This document shows, piece after piece, positions 1 through 8,190 of a stretch of DNA of 64,000 bases (within the stretch, counting starts at the first letter, position 1; every line of letters begins with the position of its first letter). A program made the translations under genes and the position numbers. Source of the stretch: JAYZDF01 sp036337945 (GTDB lineage: Bacteria; Myxococcota; Kuafuiibacteriia; Kuafuiibacteriales; Kuafuiibacteriaceae); the NCBI GenBank assembly GCA_036337945.1, contig JAYZDF010000104.1:1-64000 (forward strand), written 5' to 3'. Below the pieces are notes generated by a model. It saw nothing but the letters and a program-made list of their open reading frames with translations, did no database searches and had not been told where the DNA came from.

Positions 1-1715
1 GTCGCATCTAAAGCAAGTGAAGTGAGAAATTCACTGAGGGTGGAGTCTTGAACCTCTTCACCCTCAACGATATCGCGTCGCTTATCTCTTCTGACTCTTT
101 CCTCAAATTTTTTCACCTGCCGCAAAATTGCGCGAACGTTATCTACTCGTCGATGAGCAGTTTCGGCATTGTCGCTTGACTCGAATAAATGATCTTCGAT
201 GCCAACTGCTGCAAACAGTCGCTCAACGACCGTACTTACCTTACAACGATTTAACATCTTGCGGTGTTCGGTGATCATCTGAGTGAAATCAGATAAAGCG
301 CTTGCAGATTTTTCGGTAAGTTCTGGCACATCATAGGCGTTTTGCATGACTTCAAACATGCCAATTTTTTGATCGCCGGCCCATGCATCAACTTTACCTA
401 CGGTCGTCGTTCCGATGCCTCTAGGAGGATAATTAATAATGCGCCTGAGGGATTGCTCGTCGTCAAAGTTGTCTAAAAGACGCAAATACGCCACCGCATC
501 CTTAACTTCTCTACGTTCAAGTAGATCCATCCCACCAGCAACCCGATACGGGATATGCATGGTGCGAAAAGCCATCTCTAAAGGTCTAGATTGCACATTC
601 GAACGGAAGAGAACTGCGATATCCTTGGGAAGAACACCACTTGTTGTGAGATCAAAAACAACGCTCGCGATTTGCTCCGCTTCAGCTTCCTCGTCTTCGG
701 TTGATATCACCCGTACTGGGTCACCTTCACCAGCAAAAGGAATCAGAGTTTTCTCATGACGCTGGGTATTCTTTTCGATGACCGAGTTCGCGACCGTGAG
801 GATGTGGCCCGTTGAACGATAGTTCATTTCCAGCTTAATGGTTTGTGCCCCAGGAAACTGCTTATCAAACATGAGAATATTGGTGATATCTGCACCGCGC
901 CAACCGTAAATCGATTGATCGTCATCGCCAACTACACAGAGGTTTTGATGCTCAGAGGCGAGAAGATTCATCAGTTCAAACTGTGCGCCATTCGTATCTT
1001 GATACTCATCAATCATGATGTAGCGCCATCGATTTCGCAAAGTCTGCAGCATGCTCGGATTCGACTTCAGCATCTTGACTGTCAGCAAAAGAAGGTCATC
1101 AAAATCAACGACGTTTTGAGCTCTTAATCCGGATTCATATTTCTCATAGGCCTCTATGGCCGCAACCACGTAGTCATCATCGAGTGCGCCCGCAGCTACA
1201 CCTTCAAGCGGGCCTTCCTTGACGATCGTGAGATGTCCGCGTTGCTTACGATATGTTTCTGCATCGATGCCTGCATTCTTAGCCATCGAGATCATGTTGA
1301 GAACGACTTTGGCATCAAAATTTCGATCATCGATTCTTAGGTCACGCAAGATACGACGCACAAAACCAATTTGTTCTCCACTATCAGTAATCGTAAATCC
1401 TTTCTTGAGTCCGATTTCTTCTGGGAATTGCCTAAGAATCCTTACACCAAGCGCATGAAAGGTACTCATCGTGGTACCGCGCACTTGCTTTCCGACGAGT
1501 GTTCGTGCGCGAACCCGCATCTCGTGAGCCGCTTTGTTTGTAAACGTCACACAAAGAATATTCTTTGCGGGAACATCGTGGTGGATAAGATTTGCGAGTC
1601 GATAGGTAATGACACGTGTTTTCCCACTGCCTGCTCCAGCCAATACGAGCAAGGGTCCGTCTAGAGTTCGTACCGCACGCGATTGCTCGCTATTGAGTGT
1701 TGTTAGGTCAATCAT
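1..1715 (-). CDS. pcrA: UvrD/PcrA-type superfamily 1 DNA helicase (3' end outside window)
   Basis: ATP-dependent 3'-5' DNA helicase used in repair and in removing proteins or stalled forks from DNA. Reading leftward from an ATG at 1713-1715 gives 571 uninterrupted codons that run off the left edge. Visible SF1 motifs in order: a Q-motif region (NSEQSRAV), Walker A (AGAGSGKT, about residues 27-34), motif Ia (VTFTNKAAHEM), Walker B (MIDEYQDTN), motif III (VGDDDQSIYGWRGA) and motif IV (MNYRST). Family members are usually about 700-750 residues, so roughly the last quarter is missing. PcrA, UvrD and Rep cannot be separated from this part alone. The gene lies 11 nt downstream of an outer-membrane protein gene on the same strand, so co-transcription is possible. 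Confidence 0.95.
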   Translation of the reverse strand, partial: MIDLTTLNSEQSRAVRTLDGPLLVLAGAGSGKTRVITYRLANLIHHDVPAKNILCVTFTNKAAHEMRVRARTLVGKQVRGTTMSTFHALGVRILRQFPEEIGLKKGFTITDSGEQIGFVRRILRDLRIDDRNFDAKVVLNMISMAKNAGIDAETYRKQRGHLTIVKEGPLEGVAAGALDDDYVVAAIEAYEKYESGLRAQNVVDFDDLLLLTVKMLKSNPSMLQTLRNRWRYIMIDEYQDTNGAQFELMNLLASEHQNLCVVGDDDQSIYGWRGADITNILMFDKQFPGAQTIKLEMNYRSTGHILTVANSVIEKNTQRHEKTLIPFAGEGDPVRVISTEDEEAEAEQIASVVFDLTTSGVLPKDIAVLFRSNVQSRPLEMAFRTMHIPYRVAGGMDLLERREVKDAVAYLRLLDNFDDEQSLRRIINYPPRGIGTTTVGKVDAWAGDQKIGMFEVMQNAYDVPELTEKSASALSDFTQMITEHRKMLNRCKVSTVVERLFAAVGIEDHLFESSDNAETAHRRVDNVRAILRQVKKFEERVRRDKRRDIVEGEEVQDSTLSEFLTSLALDA

Positions 1716-1726
1716 GTTTAGAGCAG

Positions 1727-2278
1727 CTAAAAAGTCAGAGCGATGCTTAGACTTGGACGACTATCACTGACAAGCAATCCATCACCATAATTTATCTTCC
1801 TATAGAGGTACCCTAGTTTTAGCGCATATCCCGAAGTCAGTTTCCCAAGGAACACACCGAGTCCACCTCCATACAAAAAGGCATTGCCAATATTATCAAA
1901 ACGGCCGCCCAATTCTAAATCGAGGTAAGGTACGACATAACTTTTCATGGGCGGCGTCAAAGTGAGTGTGGCCGCAGTTTCAGCGATAAAGGTCCCTCCA
2001 AAGAAGGTCAGTACGCGGACACCGGGGACGACACCATGAAATACCGCATAGCCGGCATTCGCACCGACACCCAAACTCGTTGAGCCGCCTGAGTCGACCA
2101 ACACGCCTAAGCCAACGCCCAGCAGAACCGTACCTTCTTGATTCCGATATTTGTGACGGGTGCCCTGAGCGTACGTGGGCGCTGAAACGACAGAGGCACA
2201 CACTGTAAGTAAGACCGCGTAAACAAAATGGCGCAGTCGTCGGTGATCGTGTAAAGTATGGGTTGTATGCGTCTTCAT
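1727..2278 (-). CDS. Secreted protein, probable outer-membrane beta-barrel
   Basis: 183 residues. The N-terminus is signal-peptide-like: a basic/His-rich start, a hydrophobic core (FVYAVLLTVCASVV) and a cleavage-like site before QGTRH. The rest is Gly-rich with alternating hydrophobic and polar residues (GTVLLGVGLGVLV, SYVVPYLDLELGGRF, YALKLGYLYRKI) and ends in Phe, as small outer-membrane beta-barrels do. I do not recognise a specific family. The start is preceded by a purine-rich AAGAAGA that can act as a ribosome binding site. The first 21 bases overlap the start of the divergent secreted protein at 2258. The pcrA/uvrD-like gene follows 11 nt downstream. The barrel assignment rests on composition and is inference. 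Confidence 0.7.
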   Translation of the reverse strand: MKTHTTHTLHDHRRLRHFVYAVLLTVCASVVSAPTYAQGTRHKYRNQEGTVLLGVGLGVLVDSGGSTSLGVGANAGYAVFHGVVPGVRVLTFFGGTFIAETAATLTLTPPMKSYVVPYLDLELGGRFDNIGNAFLYGGGLGVFLGKLTSGYALKLGYLYRKINYGDGLLVSDSRPSLSIALTF

Positions 2279-2560
2279 CGTTTCGTCTTCTTAGCTGCAG
2301 GTGCGATGATAATGTTCTTCGCGACCGGATCAATTAAACCCGCCCAAGCATCTAGGTGTACCTTGATGAAAGTATCAAGCGCCGACAAGGCTGAATTGCG
2401 TGTTTATTTCACCCGCTTTACGAAAGAGGATTCAACGGGCGGAAGATATAAGAAATGTCGTCTGGTCAAACGAAGTAATGCGGGTACCCAAACATTTTTC
2501 ATAACGCCTTTCCGCAAAGATGCGGGCGTAATTGTTCATCCCAGCAATTGGCCCCGCTAA
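2258..2560 (+). CDS. Small secreted protein of unknown function
   Basis: 100 residues from ATG 2258; a second ATG at 2267 is an equally good start. The N-terminus looks like a Sec signal peptide: basic MRLHRF, hydrophobic FLAAGAMIMFFATG, and an AQA-type cleavage site before SRC. The predicted mature part of about 68 residues is basic, has two cysteines and no domain I recognise. Its 5' end overlaps the divergent beta-barrel gene and its stop overlaps the stop of the lipoprotein gene at 2557 by four bases, so it is wedged between two genes on the other strand. The convincing signal peptide is the main reason to believe it; no clear Shine-Dalgarno sequence is seen. Confidence 0.55.
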   Translation: MGCMRLHRFVFLAAGAMIMFFATGSIKPAQASRCTLMKVSSADKAELRVYFTRFTKEDSTGGRYKKCRLVKRSNAGTQTFFITPFRKDAGVIVHPSNWPR

Positions 2561-4158
2561 TTGGACACTAAAGCCGCCGTTCCCTCTAAACGAGCAGGGG
2601 CTTCACGGCCGTCAGGGTCAACCAGAAGTGCAGCACCTGGACTCGCCGGAGCCAGACGGATTTCGAACGCTACAGGGCCTTCTAGTTCTGCCAAGGGTAG
2701 TGACAAAAGTTGACGGTAGTTTGCGAAAAAACGAGTGAATCCAGATTTACCAGCACCGTTACCCGGCTCTGGCTCATCGGAACTAAGCACAATCCCTGCC
2801 GGATAAGGTCGATTCGAACCAGGGCGTGGTAACTCCCCGCGAGAATCGCCAATCGTGCTCGTGCCATTCAGGTCTAACTCTAGAAACAATTGCGCACTAA
2901 AGCCCTGAATGTTTCCGTCGGCACGACCAATGGGTCGACTGAGACGAATCTCAAAGCGGTCACTACCATTGCCCCAACGACCATCATCGTTGACATCGAC
3001 AAATTCGCCCTGAACTCGAATCGCTTGACTTGGGTCGCCTCGACCAAAAAATGGTGCGGCAACTTGCAAACTCGAGCCCGTCTCTCCGTCTGCAGTCCGT
3101 GCAAGAAGCCTTAAATTATATTCTTGGCCCGCTGCAAAGAGAGTATCGTGACCCAGCTGCACAATATTTCCGAGGGCTCCAATGGAAACAGTTGTTGCGA
3201 TGGTGTTGTCCCCTGTTTCATCAACGAGTTCGACCAAAAGCGACTCCGCTCCTGCGACGGGCTGGTTAAATACAATGTAGATCGTTTCGTCTGGAGCAAG
3301 GACCGTAGGGTTTTGAGGATTCTTACCAGGAACCAGACGATCAACGTTGGAAGCTACAATTTGTAAAGGCTGCTCTTCCTCGGGAGCGGATAAAACAACG
3401 ATTGAGGGCGCACGGCGTTGATACACTTCATTTGCGCTCATGGTCATCACCGTACCCGCAAGGTCATAAACACCATCCGCATCGAGATCGACGGGAGCGA
3501 CCGTCACCACAAATGATGTTGAAGCTCTGCGACGAGGAGATAGATTGATAAGATTAGCCAGACCAGCAACCGTGGCAAGCCCGTTTTCGTCGGTCGTTCC
3601 AGTGCCCACTGTCGTTCCGCGCGAAGAGTTACCGACATAATGAGAAACGGAAGTTTCTGCCGTAACTTGAGCACCTGAAATGGGTTGGCCAGAATAACTA
3701 ACGACCTGAACGCTCAGTGCGCCGTCGGTGGGGATGAGACTGATGGGACCCACAAAAGTTCCACCATTATCGAGAGGAAAATCGCCGGCGGATGTCGGGA
3801 TGGAGTATCCTGCTAAATCTACCTTTGCATAGCCTGCTTTGCTTATATTGATCGAGTAACTTGCCCCCGAAGCAATCGGGCCGTGCTGAAAATAGCCGTC
3901 CTTATCAGTTTCGAGAGGGATATCGATTCCGCCTCCAAAAATCCGCACCTTGGCCGAATTCAGAGGTTGTTGGGTATTGCCATCGAGAATCTGACCCGCG
4001 ATGTACCCTCGAGGTGTCGTAGGTGTAATCACTGATACATTATTAGGAGTAAGGATTCCGTCCGCGACACCATTTCCGTCCTCATCGCTTAGATCAGAGC
4101 CACAAGCGAGAGTGAGTAGTGATAATCCTAGGATGAACTGTCTCGTATATTTTTCCAT
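2557..4158 (-). CDS. Lipoprotein with carboxypeptidase-regulatory-like and Ig-like regions
   Basis: 533 residues from the ATG at 4156-4158. The frame is open up to 4275, but this start places a lipoprotein signal (MEKYTRQFILGLSLLTLAC) exactly at the N-terminus, with lipobox TLAC at Cys19. The mature protein opens with an Asp-rich SDEDGNG segment, then a carboxypeptidase-regulatory-like fold (GYIAGQILDGNTQQPLNSAK ... KDGYFQHGPI) and an Ig-like stretch resembling the SbsA/Big_5 type (LAPDETIYIVFNQPV). A C-terminal DVNDDGRWGNGSD motif could bind calcium. Likely an envelope or surface structural protein; its function is unknown. It is divergent from the kinase gene at 4234, with about 75 bases between starts. 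Confidence 0.8.
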   Translation of the reverse strand: MEKYTRQFILGLSLLTLACGSDLSDEDGNGVADGILTPNNVSVITPTTPRGYIAGQILDGNTQQPLNSAKVRIFGGGIDIPLETDKDGYFQHGPIASGASYSINISKAGYAKVDLAGYSIPTSAGDFPLDNGGTFVGPISLIPTDGALSVQVVSYSGQPISGAQVTAETSVSHYVGNSSRGTTVGTGTTDENGLATVAGLANLINLSPRRRASTSFVVTVAPVDLDADGVYDLAGTVMTMSANEVYQRRAPSIVVLSAPEEEQPLQIVASNVDRLVPGKNPQNPTVLAPDETIYIVFNQPVAGAESLLVELVDETGDNTIATTVSIGALGNIVQLGHDTLFAAGQEYNLRLLARTADGETGSSLQVAAPFFGRGDPSQAIRVQGEFVDVNDDGRWGNGSDRFEIRLSRPIGRADGNIQGFSAQLFLELDLNGTSTIGDSRGELPRPGSNRPYPAGIVLSSDEPEPGNGAGKSGFTRFFANYRQLLSLPLAELEGPVAFEIRLAPASPGAALLVDPDGREAPARLEGTAALVSN

Positions 4159-4233
4159 CTGAGTTTGATAGTTCTCGGAGACTGACCCGCTGTCAATGCC
4201 ACAAAGCTGAATGCGTGCTAGGAATGCCATTAA

Positions 4234-6504
4234 ATGTCGAGCGAAGGCGTCTACGGAAAGTACCGACTCGTCCAAAAGGTAGCTTCGGGCGGAATGGCGG
4301 AAGTTTTCCTTGCTCGATCGTCGTCTATTGGTGGCTTTGAGAAATTACTCGCCATTAAGCGCATGCATCCGAAACTGAGCGCCCATAGCGGCTTTGTTTC
4401 ATTATTCATCGAGGAAGCAAAACTTTGGGTTGCTCTCAACCACCCCAATATTGTGCATGTCTTCGATTTTGGTCGCGTCGACGAAAACTATTATATCGCA
4501 ATGGAATTTGTCGATGGAGTTGACCTCGCTTACCTCAACTCCGCGGCAAGAAACCACAACAGACCTATCCCTGTTGAGGCTGCCGTATACATCATGAAAA
4601 TGGTCTACGAAGGAATGGCTTACGCTCACGATAAAAAAGACCATACTGGAAAAGCCGCGGGCGTTGTCCATCGAGATATTAGTCCCCATAACGTTTTGCT
4701 CTCCTACGAAGGGCAAGTGAAAATCAGTGACTTTGGCATCGCCAAAGCCGTCGAGAAACTTGAAACCGAAACAGAAGGAGAAGTGGTAGGAAAGCTGGCG
4801 TATATTGCGCCAGAGCAATCCAGAGGTGAACCGTCTACACCTCAATCAGATATATGGAGTGGCGGTGTTATTCTTCATGAGCTGCTTGCCAACAAAAGAC
4901 TCTTCTCTAGAGAAACGGACGAAGAGACCCTTGCCGCTCTTATCCAAGACCGAATCCCGCCGATCAGCGAATATAATTCAAAAGTACCCAAAGAACTCGA
5001 AGAACTTTTGGAGCAAATTCTTACTCGTGATTCGCAAGCACGAATCACGACCGCACGCGAAGTTGCTGATCGACTTTCAGATATTCTACGCGCGAAATAC
5101 CCGAGGCAGAATGCTCTGTCTTTAGCTGAATTAGTAAGTACGATACTAGACAATCCAAACCCGAGTATTCTGAATGCTCTCGAAAAGCGAGAATCCTCCA
5201 AACCCCTACGGGCACAGCACTTCGAGAACACGGGTAAACTGACACCTACAGAAGGACTGGAAAGTGAAATCAGCTCTACGCTTCATGCCGTAAGACAAAT
5301 AGACGAGCAGGTCATAGAAAAGATACGAATGCTCGAGATTACTTTTGCCGAATCTCCTAGCCTTTGGATTCTCGCAGATATCGCAGATTGTTATTTTGAG
5401 CTTCAGCGCCCACTTGAAGGTTTCGCGGGCTACGAATTGGCCGCGGCAAAATTTATGCAGTCCGGCTTAATTGTTCAAGCGCTTACCCTTCTGACACGGT
5501 TAACGACCAAAGTTTTCGATTCTGAGCGAGTCAAAGCCTGCGCGAAGAAACTTCCGAAACTGATTGGACTCTCAAATGAAGAACTATATGAGCTCATCTT
5601 GACAGGCCAAGCACATGAGCCATTCGAGGAATATCTTGTTCTACTCGAAGACGAAACACCCCTCTCCCAGACAAGCCCTGGCTCGCAACGTGCTGAGCTA
5701 CTGGGAAAATTATCACCAGAGCAACTTGAGCTTATGTTTGAAAATTTCAAGTTTATTGATGCTCAACCCAACCAAACACTAATTCGCGCTGGTGATTCGG
5801 GTCACTCTTTTTATTGGGTTGGACGAGGTCGAGTCATCTTTTCGACGAAAAACTACGAGGACAAAAGAGTATATCTTACTTCTCTGTCTGATGGTGACTG
5901 TTTTGGCGAACAATCTTTTTTCAGTGGTCTACCACACGAGTCCACAATCGAAACCACGGAACAGAGTTGGATCCTTTCTCTCGAAAAAGATTACTTTAAC
6001 CAGCTTCTCGACCAATCTCCTGCAATCAAATCTATTTTACGAAATTTCTACATTTCTCGAATTGCGGAATCACTGATTGCTAAAAGCGAGCTTCTCGGTT
6101 CAATGTCCGTCGTTTATCGCCGGCGACTTGCGCAAAAATTCCAATTCAGAGATTTTAAATCCGGTGACGTCATTATTCGAGAAGGCGAAATCAGTGATTC
6201 CATGTACGCGATAAAAGCGGGAACCGTTCGAGTAACATCCACGCGAGCGAATGAGTTGCTAAACCTGGCAGAATTGGGACCGGGCGAGATTTTTGGAGAA
6301 ATCGCTGCGCTAAAAGGTATTGCAAGAACTGCAACGGTACATGCTCTGGAAGACTGTGAAGTGTTAAGCCTTCGTGCCAGCGACCTAAAAACGTTTCTGA
6401 ATAAACACAGCGAAATTAAGCAGAAAGTTGAAGAGCAGATCGAATCGAGAGCTGATGAAACAGCGCGTTTGTTGGTAAGCGATATCCTCGCTCAAATAGA
6501 ATAG
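4234..6504 (+). CDS. Ser/Thr protein kinase fused to tandem cyclic-nucleotide-binding domains
   Basis: 756 residues. The N-terminal kinase spans about 8-290: glycine loop VASGGMAEVFLA, catalytic Lys42 (LAIKRM), HRDISPHN loop with Asp148, DFG with Asp166, and APEQ. Residues about 350-450 look helical and TPR-like. Two cNMP-binding/CRP-like domains follow at about 490-600 and 625-740. The second has an intact phosphate-binding cassette (FGEIAALKGIARTAT, Arg698). In the first the Arg position reads His568 (FGEQSFFSGLPHEST), so it probably does not bind cAMP or cGMP normally. No transmembrane segment is seen, so it should be cytoplasmic. AGGA lies upstream of the ATG. It is convergent with mglA, 23 nt away. 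Domain order is the reverse of eukaryotic PKG. Activation by a cyclic nucleotide is inferred. Confidence 0.92.
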   Translation: MSSEGVYGKYRLVQKVASGGMAEVFLARSSSIGGFEKLLAIKRMHPKLSAHSGFVSLFIEEAKLWVALNHPNIVHVFDFGRVDENYYIAMEFVDGVDLAYLNSAARNHNRPIPVEAAVYIMKMVYEGMAYAHDKKDHTGKAAGVVHRDISPHNVLLSYEGQVKISDFGIAKAVEKLETETEGEVVGKLAYIAPEQSRGEPSTPQSDIWSGGVILHELLANKRLFSRETDEETLAALIQDRIPPISEYNSKVPKELEELLEQILTRDSQARITTAREVADRLSDILRAKYPRQNALSLAELVSTILDNPNPSILNALEKRESSKPLRAQHFENTGKLTPTEGLESEISSTLHAVRQIDEQVIEKIRMLEITFAESPSLWILADIADCYFELQRPLEGFAGYELAAAKFMQSGLIVQALTLLTRLTTKVFDSERVKACAKKLPKLIGLSNEELYELILTGQAHEPFEEYLVLLEDETPLSQTSPGSQRAELLGKLSPEQLELMFENFKFIDAQPNQTLIRAGDSGHSFYWVGRGRVIFSTKNYEDKRVYLTSLSDGDCFGEQSFFSGLPHESTIETTEQSWILSLEKDYFNQLLDQSPAIKSILRNFYISRIAESLIAKSELLGSMSVVYRRRLAQKFQFRDFKSGDVIIREGEISDSMYAIKAGTVRVTSTRANELLNLAELGPGEIFGEIAALKGIARTATVHALEDCEVLSLRASDLKTFLNKHSEIKQKVEEQIESRADETARLLVSDILAQIE

Positions 6505-6527
6505 AGTGCCAACGCTCGTTGTGTATC

Positions 6528-7130
6528 TTAAAGCTGCTGCGCTTCACTCTTATTCTTGATATCCCTCAAAACTAGTTTTGCCGCGGCTTTGAGGGTGTCA
6601 AAAACGCCGGACCCATTTGTGGCCACAGCTTCAAACTCTGGTCGCCCCATAGGATTCAAGACACGGCTCATAGCATCCCTAGGCGCCGCATTTGGTAAAT
6701 CTCTTTTATTGTACTGAATCACAAGCGGGATTTTTTGAAGGTCGTACCCATGTTCGCTCAGGTTCACCGAGAGATTATCGAAGGATTCTTGGTTCGCTTC
6801 CATTCTTTCAATCTGACTGTCCGCAACAAAAACAACTCCATCGACAGATCTCAGAATAAGCTTACGGCTGGCATCGTAAAAAACTTGACCGGGTACGGTG
6901 TACAACTGAAGTCGAACCTTAAAGCCGCGTATTTCGCCCATGTTTAGTGCGAGAAAATCAAAGAACAATGTTCTGTCGGTGTCTGTTGCTAAAGAGATCA
7001 TTCTCCCTTTAACCTGAGGGCTTGTTTTGTTGTAAACGTACTGAAGATTCGTCGTCTTCCCGCACAGACCTGGTCCGTAATAGACAACCTTACAGTTAAT
7101 TTCCCGTGTCTTTAGATTAATAAGCGCCAC
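6528..7130 (-). CDS. mglA: MglA-family small GTPase (cell polarity and motility switch)
   Basis: 200 residues. Ras-like GTPase of the MglA group, which sets the leading pole and drives type IV pilus and gliding motility in Myxococcus. Visible motifs: P-loop GPGLCGKTT (19-27), switch region ATDTDRTLFFDF, the MglA-type TVPGQ (77-81) in place of the Ras DxxGQ, and NKRD (140-143) for guanine specificity. The start is GTG at 7130, supported by GAGAAGG eight bases upstream. mglB ends 26 nt upstream, giving the conserved mglBA order in which MglB acts as the GTPase-activating protein. No membrane anchor is seen; the protein should cycle between cytoplasm and poles. Confidence 0.95.
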   Translation of the reverse strand: MALINLKTREINCKVVYYGPGLCGKTTNLQYVYNKTSPQVKGRMISLATDTDRTLFFDFLALNMGEIRGFKVRLQLYTVPGQVFYDASRKLILRSVDGVVFVADSQIERMEANQESFDNLSVNLSEHGYDLQKIPLVIQYNKRDLPNAAPRDAMSRVLNPMGRPEFEAVATNGSGVFDTLKAAAKLVLRDIKNKSEAQQL

Positions 7131-7156
7131 TGCACACCTTCTCTACTGCAAAAATT

Positions 7157-7633
7157 CTATTCGAACAAACTGTCAATATCCTGTTCGGTTATTTCTGAAA
7201 AAACAGGATTTGCTCCGGGCAGCTCCGATTCGTGAAGCATACGTTCAAAAATCTCTCTGAGCTCCGCGGAAACCTTTTTTACTCGAAGTCTAACCAGGCC
7301 TAGACTGGAGCGATTGTCAAAAATCACTACGAGAATCACGCGATTCGCGACCAAGGAAATATGTACGTGATCACGAACACCTTCATGAAACAAGACATTG
7401 AAGTCCTCTTCTCCAATGAGCTTCGCGAGACCACCAGTCGCAGCCATCTCTCCTGCGACCAATGATGCTAATGCTGTACTGTCAAAACGTTCTGACTCTC
7501 CAGCGGTCGCGATGAGTTGGCCATTTTTATCGATGACATAAATCGCTCTCGCATTGGCGTCTCGACAAAGATTCGCGCAGATTTCACTCATCACCCGGAA
7601 GTGATCTTCATTCATGACGGTAGGCACAGCCAT
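7157..7633 (-). CDS. mglB: MglB-family Roadblock/LC7 protein (GAP for MglA)
   Basis: 158 residues from the ATG at 7633; the frame extends to a GTG at 7654. The ATG is preferred because it starts the protein about where Myxococcus MglB starts, as I remember it. It is a Roadblock/LC7 fold: an N-terminal helix, IYVIDKNGQLIATAGE, ASLVAGEMAATGGLAKLIGE, FHEGVRDHVHISLV, VVIFDNRSSLGLVRLRVKK and an acidic tail ending DIDSLFE. MglB dimers stimulate GTP hydrolysis by MglA at the lagging pole. The gene is 26 nt upstream of mglA on the same strand, so the two almost certainly form one transcript. Confidence 0.93.
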   Translation of the reverse strand: MAVPTVMNEDHFRVMSEICANLCRDANARAIYVIDKNGQLIATAGESERFDSTALASLVAGEMAATGGLAKLIGEEDFNVLFHEGVRDHVHISLVANRVILVVIFDNRSSLGLVRLRVKKVSAELREIFERMLHESELPGANPVFSEITEQDIDSLFE

Positions 7634-7728
7634 AGATGAGTCAGAGTGTACCACAGCTTTTCACATTGAGATGAGTCGAGGTCAATAAATCAGTGTAGGT
7701 CGATTTATAGTCGCCAGGGCCGCCCTTC

Positions 7729-8151
7729 CTATTTCAATTGCTGCCCACTGATAGGGACTTGAACACGTAGCTGTGACCCGGAATGAGCAATAAATTTGAG
7801 TTTTTGCAAAACTGTGTGAATACATTCAGCGAGAATCAGCTGGTTTGGGCCGGTTGCGCTTAGCTGTTTTACCTGGTGTAAGGTTCCATCGTTAGGAATA
7901 ATGAGCTCGTAAACGAAGGAGGCGAGGACGTCTGAACTTAGCTTTTCCCTTTTGAAGCAGGCTGTTAACGCAGGCGCTTGATCAGAAATCGTGGCTCGGA
8001 CCTGATCGACCGTTAATTCCGTTTTTTGGTACTGGACTCCCCAATCAGTTGCGGCAGGTTGTTTGACCGCTTTCGGGCCCCCGCAGGCAGATAAAGCAGT
8101 GACCATGAAAATAACGTAATAACGAATGATCATATGCTTGGTGTAACGCAT
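7729..8151 (-). CDS. Lipoprotein with AgmX/PglI C-terminal-like domain
   Basis: 140 residues. Lipoprotein signal with lipobox LSAC (Cys23) after a hydrophobic stretch that starts near MIIRYYVIF; that internal ATG at 8133 could also be the start. The mature part resembles the AgmX/PglI C-terminal domain: a helix ending in a Cys (APALTACFKRE), a strand (FVYELIIPNDG), HQVKQLSAT, then ILAECIHTVLQKLKF and a closing VQVPI strand. Such domains recur in myxobacterial envelope and gliding-motility proteins with TonB-like energy-transfer features. Placement just upstream of mglBA on the same strand (74 nt) suggests a link to motility, but this is inference. It is divergent from mutY. Confidence 0.75.
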   Translation of the reverse strand: MRYTKHMIIRYYVIFMVTALSACGGPKAVKQPAATDWGVQYQKTELTVDQVRATISDQAPALTACFKREKLSSDVLASFVYELIIPNDGTLHQVKQLSATGPNQLILAECIHTVLQKLKFIAHSGSQLRVQVPISGQQLK

Positions 8152-8190
8152 GCGCTTGTCCTAGGCTAGGTCCGTCGGTGGACTGTTCAC

